From NCBI GenBank assembly GCA_022457065.1, contig JAJGBQ010000001.1, positions 2,852,001-2,916,000 of the forward strand: a stretch of 64,000 bases of DNA, written 5' to 3'. The position numbers and the translations under genes were made by a program. The first letter of the stretch is position 1. Each line of letters begins with the position of its first letter. Positions 21,159-32,859 of the stretch are shown one piece after another. This stretch comes from Curvularia sp. ZM96. Its lineage: Eukaryota; Ascomycota; Dothideomycetes; Pleosporales; Pleosporaceae. A model generated the notes under the pieces. That model ran no database searches. It worked only from the letters and a program-made list of their open reading frames with translations, and had not been told where the DNA came from.

Positions 21159-22322
21159 TTATTTGGTAGGAAGAGCAAACAACTGGGGCTGCATGTTAAT
21201 CTTGCACAAGCGCGCAACGCAGCCAGAGAGCTGCAGGAGTGTCTGCACGCCCTCGAGGATGCGCATGTGTGTGAAGCCAATCTCCTGCTGGATGTTAACT
21301 TTTGCAGAGTCACGGCTAAGGTAGATAATACTGACCTTGATAAACTCGAGCTTGGCATGCTCGCTCAGTGTATCTATAGTTTTTGTGACTTTGAACATGG
21401 TGCTGATGATGTCGTGGCACGAGTAGCCCAGATCCCAAAGCTCCTTCAGGGATGTCAAGGCATCGTCTATGCGCTGCTCGTGGCATGCCTTGATCATGGA
21501 TTGCACCTTGATGGGATGCGGGCTGTCCACGACCTTAAAGACATTGTCTCCGTTGACGAAACCAAAACCAGCAAACGTCGATTGCAGGTTGTTGATGGCT
21601 TGCCGCATATCTCCCTCTGCCGAGAAGACCAAAGCAGCAATGCCGTCGTCGGAGTACTTTACTTGTTCGGCTTCACAGATCTGCATGATGCGACGTACGA
21701 CCTGGGCGTCGGTAAGACGGGCATATCGGAGGATGGCGCATCTCGACTGCAGCGGCTCGATGATCTTGTTGGACTGGTTGCACGCAAAAGCGAAGCGCGT
21801 GGTGGAGCTGTAGATTTCCATGGTCCTCCTCAGCGCCTGTTGCGCACCACTCGTCATGCTATCAGCCTCGTCGAGAATGACGAGCTTTTGCCTGCCCGGG
21901 GGCAGTGTGACTTTCTTCTGGGCGAAACCCTTGATGCGATTGCGGACAACGTCAATACCACGCTCGTCGGAGGCATTGAGCTCGAGAACGGCTTCTTTGT
22001 AGGCATCGCCGAGGAGTTGGCGGGCGAGGCAGAGGATGGATGTTGTTTTTCCGATACCCGGCATACCGGATATGATCATATGTGGCATGTTGCCATCTTT
22101 GGCGATGATCTTGAGGCGCTCAATGGTTTCGGTGTTGCCAACGACATCGTCGAGGTAGACGGGACGGTACTTTTCTACCCTGGCCAGGCGTCAGTCCGGA
22201 GAGATGGAGAAGGACTGGGCGATAAATTACCATGGCAGCTCGTAGTTTGCACCGCCGGCAGCATTAGGGTTGGGCTTAACCGTGTTGGCGGCGGCGGCCT
22301 TTGAAGACTCTGCTTTGGACAT
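21159..22322 (-). CDS. RFC4: Replication factor C subunit 4 (small clamp-loader subunit)
   Basis: AAA+ subunit of the PCNA clamp loader used in replication and checkpoint clamp-loader variants; nuclear. Two exons, 22322-22231 and 22179-21159, give 370 aa. The 51-nt intron interrupts the family motif ELPW-VEKYRP. Landmarks: VEKYRP box, Walker A GMPGIGKTTS (about residues 69-78), LNASDERGIDVVR, Walker B ILDEADSM, sensor FACNQSNKIIEPLQSRC containing the SRC arginine-finger motif, and the C-terminal collar GDMRQAINNLQS and IGFTHMRILEGV. Closer to yeast Rfc4/human RFC2 than to Rfc2, Rfc3 or Rfc5, judging by GNTETIERLKIIAKDGNMPH. An Ala/Pro-rich N-terminal extension of about 30 residues is typical of filamentous fungi. 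The gene sits between two genes for secreted proteases. Confidence 0.95.
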
Positions 22323-23657
22323 GTTGGTTGGTGGATGTGGGATGTGGAGGGGTGACGCGAGAGACGCGATGGTCCGCAAACGCGCTTTCACGGGTCTTCC
22401 GCTTTGGGACTAGACGTCACGTGCATCATCGGTCCGGCGACCGCCACAGCATGCCTGGGGACAGTCTGGACTTGTTAATCCCGCACTCTAGCTGAAGACG
22501 AATCCACTAATACGGCAAAGCGGGTGCAGCTGTCGTCGTCAGTCAATGTGACAAATTGCGCACCAAAGCGCCACAGCCACGGTGCTACATGGTCGGGGCT
22601 GTGCTGGCGCATGCAAAAGGTTTCAGCCTCAGACGCCTGGAGAATGGCGGTGCAACAACAACAGCCCGACGTTTGGACATGGCGAGCGCGGGAGAGGGTA
22701 CACTACATGGTCGTACATGTACGGGCGTTGGAAAGGATCAGGAACGGCGCTAAGCGGGTGGCTCTGACGTATGGGTCAACCGACAACGACCACCACCAGA
22801 TGCGCCTCTTTTGTGCAGCGAGTCCACGTAACCAACCGGTAGACCCGGATGTACGACGCAACTCCCGCCGGAACACATGCTCATGTTCATCATGCTCTGC
22901 TCATCCTCACGCACATATCTAATTATGCCCACGGCGAGACACTGTGTGGCGGTGCCTGGAGTAAACCTGGAGACGGCTGCTATGATTTGTCCTGCCTGCA
23001 TCGCCATCAGCCATCAGCCATAAGCCGTCAGCATCGGCCGATCATTGAGAGCCGCTTCGGAACCCTGCGTATCCCGGACGGAAATAAGTGGCAGCAGACG
23101 AGGTAGTGTGAAGCAGAGGCGCGCGAGCTGGCGAGGTTAATGCCCGAAGGGGACGCTCGAGGCCGGACGATGACGACGCGCGCACGTGTGCGATGAGGTC
23201 AAGTCAATCTGTGTTACGGATCCAGAGGCCTTACGTACTCGTCATGCGCAGCCAGTTTGGTCTGCAATTTTACTGCCAATCTCCAGAGTCTTGTCTCTCG
23301 TCATCGCCACTGGAATCAAGAGCTACTGCTGTACTGACCCGCAGCCTTGCTTACCACGGTTCCGTCATTGGATAGATATTCTCCGCAGCTCCCAAGTCTG
23401 GTTTGTCAAGTTTAGCGCCGCCTACAGCCATCGAAACAGCCCCGAGACGCGAAACCGAAGGCGCCTTATAGTCGGCCTGCTCACCCTGGTTTCCTGGTTC
23501 TGCCCTGTCCTGTCCTGGTTCCCACTGCTTATTTGCTCGACATCCTGCGCCTCAGCAGCTACTGGTAGACACGCCTTCGCCAAGCTCTTATATTCCGCCT
23601 TGGTCCACCTTCTATACTACACCTAACTTTTAAACTTTGACAAGTATCATTGTCACG
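22323..23657. other. Divergent promoter region, RFC4 and aspartyl protease
   Basis: 1.3 kb between divergent starts. Overlapping frames of up to 146 codons exist, but none has a recognisable motif or is supported over its neighbours. The last 60 bases before the protease start are CT-rich. Confidence 0.6.
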
Positions 23658-25208
23658 ATGAAGTATTCGACGTTGCTGTCGGCACTACTAGCGTCAGCAA
23701 CGGGAGCATTAGAGCTTGCCCCACGAGAGGTAGGTGCTGCGCTTGGCTACCCCATCATTTCGGCTGTGCGAAGCGAGTTCCCTCCGCATCAATACCGGCC
23801 TACTTGCTCGTGTCCTTTGGCGAGCCTTCGCTGACAACAAAAACAGAACCCCAGGGTAGTCCTCCTTGAAACCCAGCGCCGCCATGTTGCCAACCCAGTG
23901 GCACACGATCGGCTGCGGAAACGCCAAAAAACCGTCCAAGAAACGCTCGACAACCTCGAGACTCTCTACTTTGCAAACGCAAGCTTAGGCACCCCTCCCC
24001 AAAAGTTCCGCCTCCACATCGACACAGGCAGCAGCGATCTCTGGGTCAACTCGGTCAACTCCAACTTCTGCGTCCAGGGTGGGAACCAGTGCGGCGAATC
24101 TGGCACATACAACGCAAACGAGTCATCGACTTACCAGTATGTTAACAGCGTATTCAACATTTCCTATGTAGATGGATCAGGCGCTGCCGGAGACTACGCC
24201 ACAGACACATTCCGTATTGGCGGCAAGACCGTAGAGAACCTGCAATTCGGCATTGGCTACGTATCGAGCTCAGAAGAAGGCATTCTCGGTATTGGATACC
24301 CCATCAACGAGGTCGCCGTCGGTCGCGCCGGACTACAGCCTTACGCCAACCTACCTGCAAAATTGGCGGAAAACGGTGACATCAACAGCAACGCGTACTC
24401 GCTGTGGCTGAATGACTTGGATGCGTCGACTGGAAGTATCTTGTTTGGTGGTGTGGACACGGACAAGTTCGAAGGCCAGCTGCAGACCCTGCCCATCGTT
24501 CAGGAGCGGGGCGGCGTGTTTGCTGAATTCATCATTGTCCTGACTGGCATGGGTCAGAACGGTGACGATGGTTCCATCTTCAAGGACGAAAACGTGCCTG
24601 TTCTCCTCGACTCTGGTTCGTCTTTGATGTACCTACCCGACAATGTTGCCAATGCCCTGTACCAGACGTACAACGCCCAGTACGATGCCTCGCAGGGCGC
24701 CGCTTTTGTCAACTGCAACCTGGCCAACGAACAAGGTTCGGTCGATTTTAACTTTTCCGGCGTCAAGATCTCGGTTCCCCTCAACGAACTCGTCATCCTT
24801 GCTGCCGTCAGCCGCGGGCGGCCCGTCTGCATCTTCGGAGTTGGACCAGCCGGCAACTCTGTTGCTGTTCTTGGCGACACCTTCCTCCGGTCCGCATACG
24901 TCGTCTACGATCTCGACAACAACCAGATTTCCCTCGCCCAAACAAACTTCAACGCCACCTCGTCCAATGTCCAGGAAATCAAGAAAGGCTCAGACGGCGT
25001 ACCCAACGCCTCTGTCGTTGCCAAAGCAGTCTCTACGGCCGCAGTAGGCACTGCTGGTCCTAGGGTTAACGGCCCTAGCATCACAGGTGGCGGTGGCTCA
25101 TTCCAGACCCCTAGCGGTGCCGCCCTACCAGGTGCTACTGCCAACCCATGGGTCAGCGGTGCTGCCCTTGCCGGTGCTGGTATCATGCTGGGTTTCAATG
25201 GTTTCTAA
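23658..25208 (+). CDS. GPI-anchored aspartyl protease (yapsin/opsB type)
   Basis: Pepsin-family (A1) protease, probably tethered to the plasma membrane or wall by a GPI anchor. Two exons, 23658-23729 and 23847-25208, give 477 aa. The first exon is the signal peptide (MKYSTLLSALLASATGALEL). A dibasic LRKRQ site near residue 45 suggests removal of a propeptide by a Kex2-like enzyme. Two catalytic motifs, HIDTGSSDLW (about 81) and LLDSGSSLMYLP (about 278), and the C-terminal VLGDTFLRSAYVVYDLDNN confirm an active A1 fold. The Ser/Gly/Ala-rich tail ends in a hydrophobic run (GAALAGAGIMLGFNGF), as GPI proteins do. The start ATG is fixed by the signal peptide and the intron phase. Confidence 0.93.
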
Positions 25209-26289
25209 AGGCATAGAATAGACATGTCTTTCGCAACTTGGCTGTATATTAGGTTTGATTTGTTTGTTTATCATTTGCATACGCATAGGCGCAACGGTAT
25301 CTGGCACAGCGATGGAAGGTTCACATATATATCCCCCTTGTTTTTTGTTTGTAGACAACCGTAAAACGGGCACGTGGGGACATGCGATTACGAATATAAT
25401 GAATATTTCTTCTTTTTCTCAACCAAACCTAACTTTTTTTTTCTTGCTCTATGTCTTTATCGCGCTGAATTTGTCACTGTGTATGTGTGTCATTTTTGGT
25501 CTTTGCATTAGACGGTGACGTTTACACTACGCGTACAACGATCCCCTCCCCCTTTTTTTTCTTTCTGGCAGATGACCATGGGCCAGACTTGGTTGTGTTA
25601 TTTATTCCCGCTATCAACTCTTTATCTACGGGATAATGTGCAGATAGAAATATGCAATCTTCGTCGTCAGTCTAGTGTTTGTGTAAGTGGACAAAAGAGA
25701 CAAGTGATAACTATACATAATTGAAAGAAAAAAAAGTGCGAAGCAAGAGTGCCACAACCTAAGAAACATTGGTTACACTAAAATAAAACCATTTTTCCAT
25801 TCTTGTATCGTTTTAAATCATATGAGTTAGAAACACCCCGTACATCGATCCTATACGTCGAGGACTGGCAAGATTTCTGGATGCAGGGTATCAACGGCGT
25901 ATATGCCAGGTGTGCCAAGCAGCCATAGACTAGCTTTGGAGGTTGTTGCTGTGTTTGGTACCACATGCGCCATGTGTATACATCTAGTAGCATCACGGAA
26001 GGTGTGCAAATTATTCCCTTCTGTGAGGTTCATCCAGATTGCCCAAAAGAGAAGAGCGTATTCTTACAAGGGTGGAGTTGTTGTTGTCTAGAGAACAAAC
26101 CGAGATACTTTGGTGTGATGTTACAGAAATGGGGCAAACCAAAGAGTAAAAGAAACGTTAACCCTTTTTCTACGGACCTAACTCTCTATCTCTGTTTCTA
26201 TATCCCATTACTAATGAGCAATTCAACGACTAAGTTAGTTTTTTTTTACTTTGCAATCTCCACACCACTAGTGGCACCTGCGGATAACG
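25209..26289. other. Convergent 3' region, aspartyl protease and phosphate carrier
   Basis: 1.1 kb of AT-rich DNA with poly-T tracts between two facing genes. No supported gene. Confidence 0.65.
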
Positions 26290-27338
26290 TCAGTCTGGTC
26301 TCCAAAGATCCTGATCATCATCAAACTTACCCAACGCCTTCTTGATATCCCCATAGATAGCAAACTGCCCCGCCGTCAATCCACCCACCATAAAAAGACG
26401 CGTAGGAAGACCTGTAAACGAGCCTCGAATACCCAGCTCGCCCGCAATCTTAATCAGACGAGACACGGTGCTCTCACCAGGAAGCGCTTTTGTCTTGTTA
26501 ATCTTGGACAACATGGTATCAGCAGGTTGCGACACAATGGCAGCAGCGAAACCAGAGAGGAGACCAGAGCCCAGGTTGACGGTTGTCTGGGCGCCGTTTG
26601 ACATGGTGGACTTGTCGAACATGGCGAAGATGGACTCGGAGATTTTTTCAAAGGCGACAAATTTGGTGATTGTGTAGGGGACCCTGCTTTTACTCAGCTT
26701 GTGTTCTGCTTCTGCTTGGACAGCAGAATCGGCTTGCTAGGAAGTAGCGTACTGTTTGAAGAGGATCGGGCCAAAACCAGAGTAGAAAGCGCCAACACCT
26801 TCGTTCTTTAGAATCTTTCCAAATCCGCCAATCAAGCCATTGGCGAACCCGGGAGTCGAGACGAGGCGGATGCGGGTGGCCTCGAGGGGACAAAGGGCTA
26901 TGGATGCAAAGAACTCCGCGCAACCAGCAGAAACAGAGTACACTGCCGCACGATGCTGGCGGGCCTTTTCAAGACCAAGGAGGTCAATAGATTGCTTCTT
27001 GAAGAACTCGTAGCCGCCGAATTTGAAGGCGCCCTGCATGAAGTATCCGGCAAAGGTAGGGCCAAAGCCTGTTAGGAGAGCGCGAGCACCTTCGTTCTGG
27101 ATCACCTGGCGGAATCCGCCAAACATGCCGCGGTTGTAGGTCGCGGGATCGAGCTGGATCCTGGTCTTGACTCTACGCGATGTTATTAGGGTAAGAAATG
27201 GTTAGAGATGGCTGAAACTTGCACGTCAACGGGCGTAAAGGCACCGTGAGTAACGGAGCAGCCGAGAGCACCAGCGAAGGCAAAGCGAGAATAGAGGTCA
27301 ATGCCCTCTGGGGCTTTTTGCTGGATCTGCTTGGCCAT
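26290..27338 (-). CDS. MIR1: Mitochondrial phosphate carrier
   Basis: Inner-membrane carrier importing phosphate for ATP synthesis. Three exons, 27338-27223, 27172-26753 and 26683-26290, give 309 aa. The three mitochondrial-carrier repeats are visible: PVDVVKTRIQ, PLEATRIRL and QPADTMLSKI, with FMQGAFKFGGYEFFKK, FGPILFKQVPYTITKF and MVGGLTAGQFAIYGDIK as in yeast Mir1. The first intron must use a GC donor (GT|GCAAGT at 27222): only this join gives TPVDVVKTR, and the nearby GT cannot keep the frame. The second intron has donor GTACGC and acceptor AAAGCAG. No cleavable presequence is apparent, which is normal for this carrier in fungi. Confidence 0.95.
27173..27222 (-). other. GC-AG intron in MIR1
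   Basis: A 50-nt intron starting GCAAGTTTCAG and ending TCGCGTAG. It splits the second Val codon of the carrier signature PVDVVKTR. GCAAGT is the usual form of the rare GC donor. Confidence 0.85.
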
Positions 27339-27986
27339 GGTGATGGTAGTTACTGCGCTGCAGCGGTAAACAAAAGTTGCTTTGAGGAAGAACAAGCCAG
27401 CTGGCGGGCCCCAATACTATATGACTAAATGCAAGTCACGGAAACGGGACGAATTAGACTCGGAAAAGGAGGATCGTGCATTACAGGCCCCCAGCGCGAC
27501 ACCTTGCATTTTTGACTTTGATGCGATGTGGAGCGCCCTTTTTTAGATGGACGAGCAGCTGATTGCCCGTGTCGGGGTGAGCCATTCCGAGCGGTTGCAT
27601 GCCGCAGCTAACGTTTGGCCTAGAAAAGCATAGCAGATGCTCGTGAACTCCTGATGAGGCTCTCGCGTCGGACTGGCTGCTTAACTCCGCTCGTTACGCC
27701 CGAAGGAATGCAGGTGAGAAACACTGGATAAATGGCCAACAACGCGAATCAGCAGCTTCTGTTGATGTTCAAGTCGCGTGTGATCAAGCAAGTCACAAAG
27801 GAAAACAGTGACAGGAATGCCGTGGTTGAATGAAATTATTTCTTTGAGCTGATGTATGTCGCTACCAGGGATTCGGTGAATCCTTTTTACCATAACGCCG
27901 TCGCTTCAGAATGTAATGCAGAATGTTCACTTTCGGTACCGCATGCGGCGTCTCGATCGTGCTCGTAGTCCTTGTCCCTCCCAATC
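27339..27986. other. Intergenic region, SPT4 to MIR1
   Basis: 650 bp, both flanking genes on the minus strand. Should contain the MIR1 promoter and SPT4 3' UTR; no other gene seen. Confidence 0.6.
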
Positions 27987-28361
27987 TTAGTCCTTGGGGA
28001 GCATCTCCTGCTCGCTACCGTCCCTGGGCACGTAGTTGATGCCGGCACTCTCAATGAGGCCAATAATGTCATCCGGCAGAATGCCTTCGACCTGGCAAGC
28101 ATAGACACCTGGCTGGTAGCCTTCGAGGCGCTGATATCTGGCGACCCAGCTCTTAGAGGTATCTGCGACGGTGATGAGGCCTTCGAAGACCTGCGAGGTG
28201 CAGTCGTTGATCTGCTCAGGGTTGCCGGTGAGCTCGAGAAACTCCTCGCAGTTGGGGCAGCCCTGGGTCAGGAACTGCTGCTGGGTTCGGACAATGGAGC
28301 AGACCATGCAGGCGCGCATGTTGCGCTGCTGGTTTGGAGGAATGTACGCGCCGCCGGACAT
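27987..28361 (-). CDS. SPT4: Transcription elongation factor Spt4
   Basis: Small zinc protein that binds Spt5 to form DSIF, which supports RNA polymerase II processivity. 124 aa from ATG 28361, the normal family length, single exon. Zinc-ribbon cysteines C18, C21, C35 and C38 (RACMVCSIV and QGCPNCEEF) are present. NDCTSQVFEGLITVADTSKSWVARYQRL and the ending LPDDIIGLIESAGINYVPRD are the conserved core. The same frame stays open upstream for 172 further codons to an ATG at 28877, giving a 296-aa form with a Pro/Ser/His-rich, low-complexity N-terminus ending in an acidic patch next to Met173. I prefer the short start because it matches the family, but the long form cannot be excluded. Divergent from the PP5 gene. 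Confidence 0.93.
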   Translation of the reverse strand: MSGGAYIPPNQQRNMRACMVCSIVRTQQQFLTQGCPNCEEFLELTGNPEQINDCTSQVFEGLITVADTSKSWVARYQRLEGYQPGVYACQVEGILPDDIIGLIESAGINYVPRDGSEQEMLPKD

Positions 28362-29174
28362 GTCGTCTTCTTTTTCGGGGGCTGTGTTCTCGGGGGTAGG
28401 GTCTGCGGGTGCGTTGCGGCGACTTTGATGTTTGCGTGAACTGCGACGTGTAGCGCGCGCGTGTGGCTCGGGTTCTGGATAATGGACTGGATGGCTGGTG
28501 GCAGAATCGGGAGGGTGTTGTCCAGGAGCCTCGAGGACCGGAGGAGCAAAGCGGGTGTTGAAGTGGACGGGGAACAGGTCCTGGAGGGTGCTACCGCTGC
28601 TTTGTTCCACTGCTGCAGAGGCTTGGCAAGGCTGAGGGCGTGGACCTGACTCTGGTGCTTTAGAGAGGTTTAGTAGCTCGCGTGAGGCCGCCGCATCGGC
28701 ATCCGGCCGCCCATGGCCAGCGCCGTGTCCTTGGCTTGGGGTGGCATATGGACTACTCTGAGCGTCGTGGTCTGCACTGCCTGCCGCCGAACTGAACGTG
28801 CCGTCGTTGGCGCCTGCCTGGGTGCTTCTCTTGTGTCTAGAGGTCGTCTTGACCGTTGCCGTACCCTTGCGGGCCATTGGACGGCTGGGCGGATGCTAGG
28901 ATCGCCAGCTGGCTGCAGCGCCGGGAGAGGCTAGTCGAGTGGCAAGGCGAGACGAGGCGAGAGAGGGCGGGACCGAATTGCTTGATAACTTTTGGCGGGC
29001 AGTGCGGGCAGACCGTCTTCTCCATCTTTAACGTGCGTCATTGTTTGTTGCTGCCTCCAGCCCGCCTTCTCCAACACTTGTTCGTTTGCTTAGTCGCACT
29101 TTCCCTGCAGTCGCAAAACTTTGTGCCTCGCATTGCTCCGGCCCGCCCCGTCTCTTTTAAACACACACCATACC
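28362..29174. other. SPT4/PPT1 divergent region with long open SPT4-frame extension
   Basis: Contains the shared promoter. Positions 28362-28877 are continuously open in the SPT4 frame on the minus strand. If the long SPT4 form is made, the real intergenic distance is only about 300 bp. Confidence 0.6.
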
Positions 29175-30773
29175 ATGGGCAGCCCGCCAGACGACGCCGT
29201 CAAGCTCAAGGACCAGGGCAACGATGCCTTTCGCAACCAGGAGTGGGACAAGGCCCTCGAATTCTACACAAAAGCCATAGAAGCATACGATGCAGAGCCT
29301 TCGTTTTACACCAATCGCGCCCAGGTACGCAGCCTGCTCGCTCTCGCTCCAACTGCTTGCTGACCTGCGCATTAGACATACATCAAGCTCGAACAGTACG
29401 GCTACGCTATACAAGACGCAGACAAGGCTATCGAACTCGATCCCAACAATGTCAAGGTACTGCTATACCATACCCGCACCACCCTCCAGCCAACATGTTG
29501 CTTACCCCACCACCACCGCAGGCATACTACCGCCGTGCCTCGGCCAACACAGCCATTCTCAAGCACCGAGAAGCTCTCCGTGACTGGAAGCTCGTCGTAA
29601 AGAAGGCTCCCAATGATGCCAACGCAAAACTGCGCATGACCGAGTGCGACAAGGTGGTCAAGCGAGACGCCTTCCTTAAGGCCATCGAGGTTGAAGATGC
29701 GCCCTCAGCAGCAGAGGGCTTGGACCTCGAACACATGGTTGTCGACCCTTCGTACGACGGCGCAAAGCTCGAAGACAAGATGACCATCGAGTTCATCGAA
29801 GACATGATTGAGAGATTCAAGAACGGCAAGAAGTTGGCGCGCAAGTACGTCTACCAGATCATCATCGCCGTCATGGACATTGTCAAGAAGGAGCCCACCA
29901 TGGTCGAGCACGACGTTGCTGAAGGCCATGAAATCACAGTCTGTGGTGACACCCATGGTACGTTGTCGCAACCCACATGGTGTATTGCATTTTCTAACCA
30001 GGCTAGGCCAATTCTTTGACCTCATGGAGATTTTCCGTCTGGCTGGAAAGCCTTCAGAAAAGCACGCCTTCCTCTTCAACGGCGACTTTGTCGACCGTGG
30101 GTCCTGGTCCACTGAGATCGCCCTGTTGCTGTACGCCTACAAATGGCTGTACCCCAACTCCTTCTTCCTTAACAGAGGCAACCATGAAACAGACGACATG
30201 AACAGAATGTATGGCTTTGAGGGAGAGTGCAAGGCCAAGTACACCGAGCGCGTGTTCAAGCTCTTCTCCGAGTCCTTCTCCGCCCTTCCTCTGGCAACCC
30301 TCATCGGCAAGAAGTACTTTGTGCTCCATGGCGGTCTCTTCTCGGACGACAAGATTACTCTGGACGATGTACGAAAGCTGAACCGATTCAAGCAGCGCCA
30401 ACCAGGACAATCCGGTCTCATGATGGAGATGCTGTGGACCGATCCGCAGACCACTCCAGGCCGAGGCCCCAGCAAGCGTGGCGTAGGCTTGCAATTTGGT
30501 CCCGATGTTACAAAACGCTTCTGCGAGAGCAACGGTCTCGAAGCCATCATCCGGTCGCACGAGGTACGCATGGAAGGTTACGAGGTCGAGCATGACGGAC
30601 GCTGCATCACCGTCTTTTCGGCGCCCAACTACTGTGACAGCACCCACAACAAGGGTGCCTTTATCAAAATCGGCCCAGACTACAAGCTCAACTTTACTCA
30701 GTTTAACGCCGTGGCGCATCCAAATATCAAGCCTATGGCATATGCATCACAAGGCATGGCTGGCATGATCTAA
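29175..30773 (+). CDS. PPT1: Serine/threonine protein phosphatase 5
   Basis: TPR-containing PPP-family phosphatase that docks on Hsp90 and dephosphorylates the chaperone machinery and its clients. Four exons, 29175-29324, 29376-29456, 29522-29957 and 30007-30773, give 477 aa. Three TPR repeats occupy roughly residues 8-115 (LKDQGNDAFRNQEWDKALEFY and following). The catalytic metal and phosphate motifs are intact: GDTHGQFFDL, GDFVDRGSWS, LNRGNHET, LHGGLF, RSHEVRMEGY and SAPNYCD. The third intron falls exactly inside the GDTHG-Q motif. The C-terminal helix (HPNIKPMAYASQGMAGMI) resembles the autoinhibitory segment of PP5. The start ATG is the first in the frame that gives a TPR at the expected distance. 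Confidence 0.95.
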
Positions 30774-31258
30774 TTACCGTTGGAACCAACTGGATTCCGT
30801 CATTGTTCGCAGCGATGCATATTTTGGTGTTCTTCGGCGCATCAGCATAAAAGGAATCGCTTGGGCTGTGTTTGATCTTTCAGGACGAATTGGGATGGGA
30901 TGCTGATGTACGATTGTATTATAGAGACCTCAACGAGGGTCGATTCCATGTCGATGCATGTAAAGAGTATCGCAATTTATGAATGGACAAGTTTACGAGC
31001 ACAATTCCCATGGACCCAGCATCATGGATCGCGCGTGGCAGATGCGTTGCCCCTCACATGCATGCAGCCCCACGCGTTGCATCCAAATGCGGTTAAATCT
31101 GTTGACAAACAGGGGTCGCGGCTTCCCTCCGCCAACCTGCAAACAGAGCGTTGCTTGTTTCCGGTCGATCGCAAACACGACCCAAATATTGTGCATTGAG
31201 GCCTTTGTCGCAATCCAAATGGTAGCAATGTGAGATTCATTTCGTTTGCGCAAACAAA
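30774..31258. other. Intergenic region downstream of PPT1
   Basis: 485 bp without a supported gene. Should hold the PPT1 terminator and the promoter of the next gene. Confidence 0.6.
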
Positions 31259-32594
31259 ATGTCGCCGTATCAGCACCTCTTCTCTACGCACGCGGTCCTA
31301 AGCGTCTGGCGCAATCTTCGCAACACCAAAGACAACAACGATCTCCTTCTTGCTTTCCAGTACAACCAAGATGATTTTCGGGGGCAAAAGAGCAAGAAAT
31401 ACGCCAAGGGCTCCGTGGCAGAGAATACGCAGGAGGTTGCAGACGGAAAGACTGTAGACGTAAATGGGAAAAGCATAGGCTTCGTAGTACCATGGCGGGC
31501 AATGCAGAGTCAGAGACGAGAGCTCAAGGAGAAGGAGAAAGAACTTGCTGAAGCACTGGTGGCGCTTGCTGGAGAAGTCGCTTTTACCGGTATGTGTTTC
31601 AGTGCCTCAATATTCGTCCCATAGGGGGCGGGTCTATGGAAACGCAAATGCTAATATCTTGGTAGACCTTACGCCGACCCTTCAATCGTCTCTTACTCAA
31701 AATCCACTGATCCAGATTCGTCACCTCGCAGCCGGCCTATCTCGTCAAATGTCCAAGATTGAATTCCAGATGGCCGACAACGCTCCTTTTGCCGATGGCA
31801 AGAACCTACATACAGGCGGAGAGATAGCACAGCGGTTTCTCCCGCCAATACAGGCTCTCTTCGAACAGAACCCCGTCCCACAGCGCATGATTTTCGAACT
31901 ATTAATGGAACTAAAAGACTTGGTTTACATGGGCATGTCCGGCTGCACAAAAGAAGTGCTAGAATGGGAAGTCAACAATACAGGAACTAGCGCATTCGAA
32001 GAGCTCGACGACGCCATCGTACGCGCCATCACACCCACACCACGCACCCTCGACTCTTCCTCCCAGACAAAAGAAGAAGCAGCAGATCGAGGTCCTGCCC
32101 GCCTCCTCCGCCGCAAAGCCTCCAGCCTCCTTTCCAAACCCCCCAAACAAGACCATCACCAGCAAACATCCGTCTCCTTCCTCCTCTCCGCCCACGACCA
32201 ACTCCTCTACTCCCTCGAATCTCTCGAAACAACCGCCCTAGCATGCACCCAGCTACCTCTGCCCCACCGGGACTTTTGCGCCCACGCAATCATTTCCCTC
32301 CGACGACTTGCACCGCGCCCCGCTCTCGCAGACTTTTCGCAAAAGAAGACGCTGCGAGACACGCGCTGCGCAGAGTTCGCGCGCTGCGCAAAGTGGGCGG
32401 GGACCCAGTGGCGCCAAAACGGCGGGTGTAACAGGGGTTGCCAAAACGAGGATGAGGATGAGGAGAATCTACCCAGTTGGCATAGATCGAGTCGCTGGTT
32501 TGATGATAGGGGGAGTGGCACGTGTATGGTTGGTGGCGGCAGGGCGGTGCTGAGGGAGGATGGGTTTGGTGTCGTGAGAATGACGGCTTCCTGA
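31259..32594 (+). CDS. Hypothetical fungal protein
   Basis: Two exons, 31259-31589 and 31666-32594, joined through donor GTATGT, branch GCTAAT and acceptor GGTAG, give 419 aa. I do not recognise a family. The N-terminal half has a basic segment, then a strong helix (SQRRELKEKEKELAEALVALAGE) likely to be a coiled coil. Another helical block follows (LMELKDLVYMGMSGCTKEVLEWE). The middle is Arg/Lys/Ser-rich (LLRRKASSLLSKPPKQ), and the end contains an acidic run and four cysteines in RCAEFARC and GCNRGC, which could bind metal. Codon use and splice signals look like a genuine gene. No signal peptide or membrane segment. Confidence 0.65.
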
Positions 32595-32859
32595 GCTCTG
32601 TGAGCTTGTGTGCTGGAAGGGCGTGTTTATGTAGCCTTTCTTAATTTTTTTCTTCGTTGTCTGTGGGCATGGAGTTTGAAGGATTGAGATATGTGGATGA
32701 GAGGCGTTGGGGGATATACCCGTTTTTTTTTCTTTTGCTTTTCTCTTTTCTGGGTTGGCTCTTTGCTTGATGTAGGAGCATGTATATATAGCTTTCCCCC
32801 CCATGGATTATGGTATTTTACGCAATGAAGACGTGCTGAAAAAGCAAATGCCTACAAAT

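Noticed and set aside
21267..22304. 345-codon open frame on the plus strand opposite RFC4
   Set aside because: It lies antisense to the strongly conserved RFC4 exon, has no recognisable motif and is explained by codon bias of the real gene.
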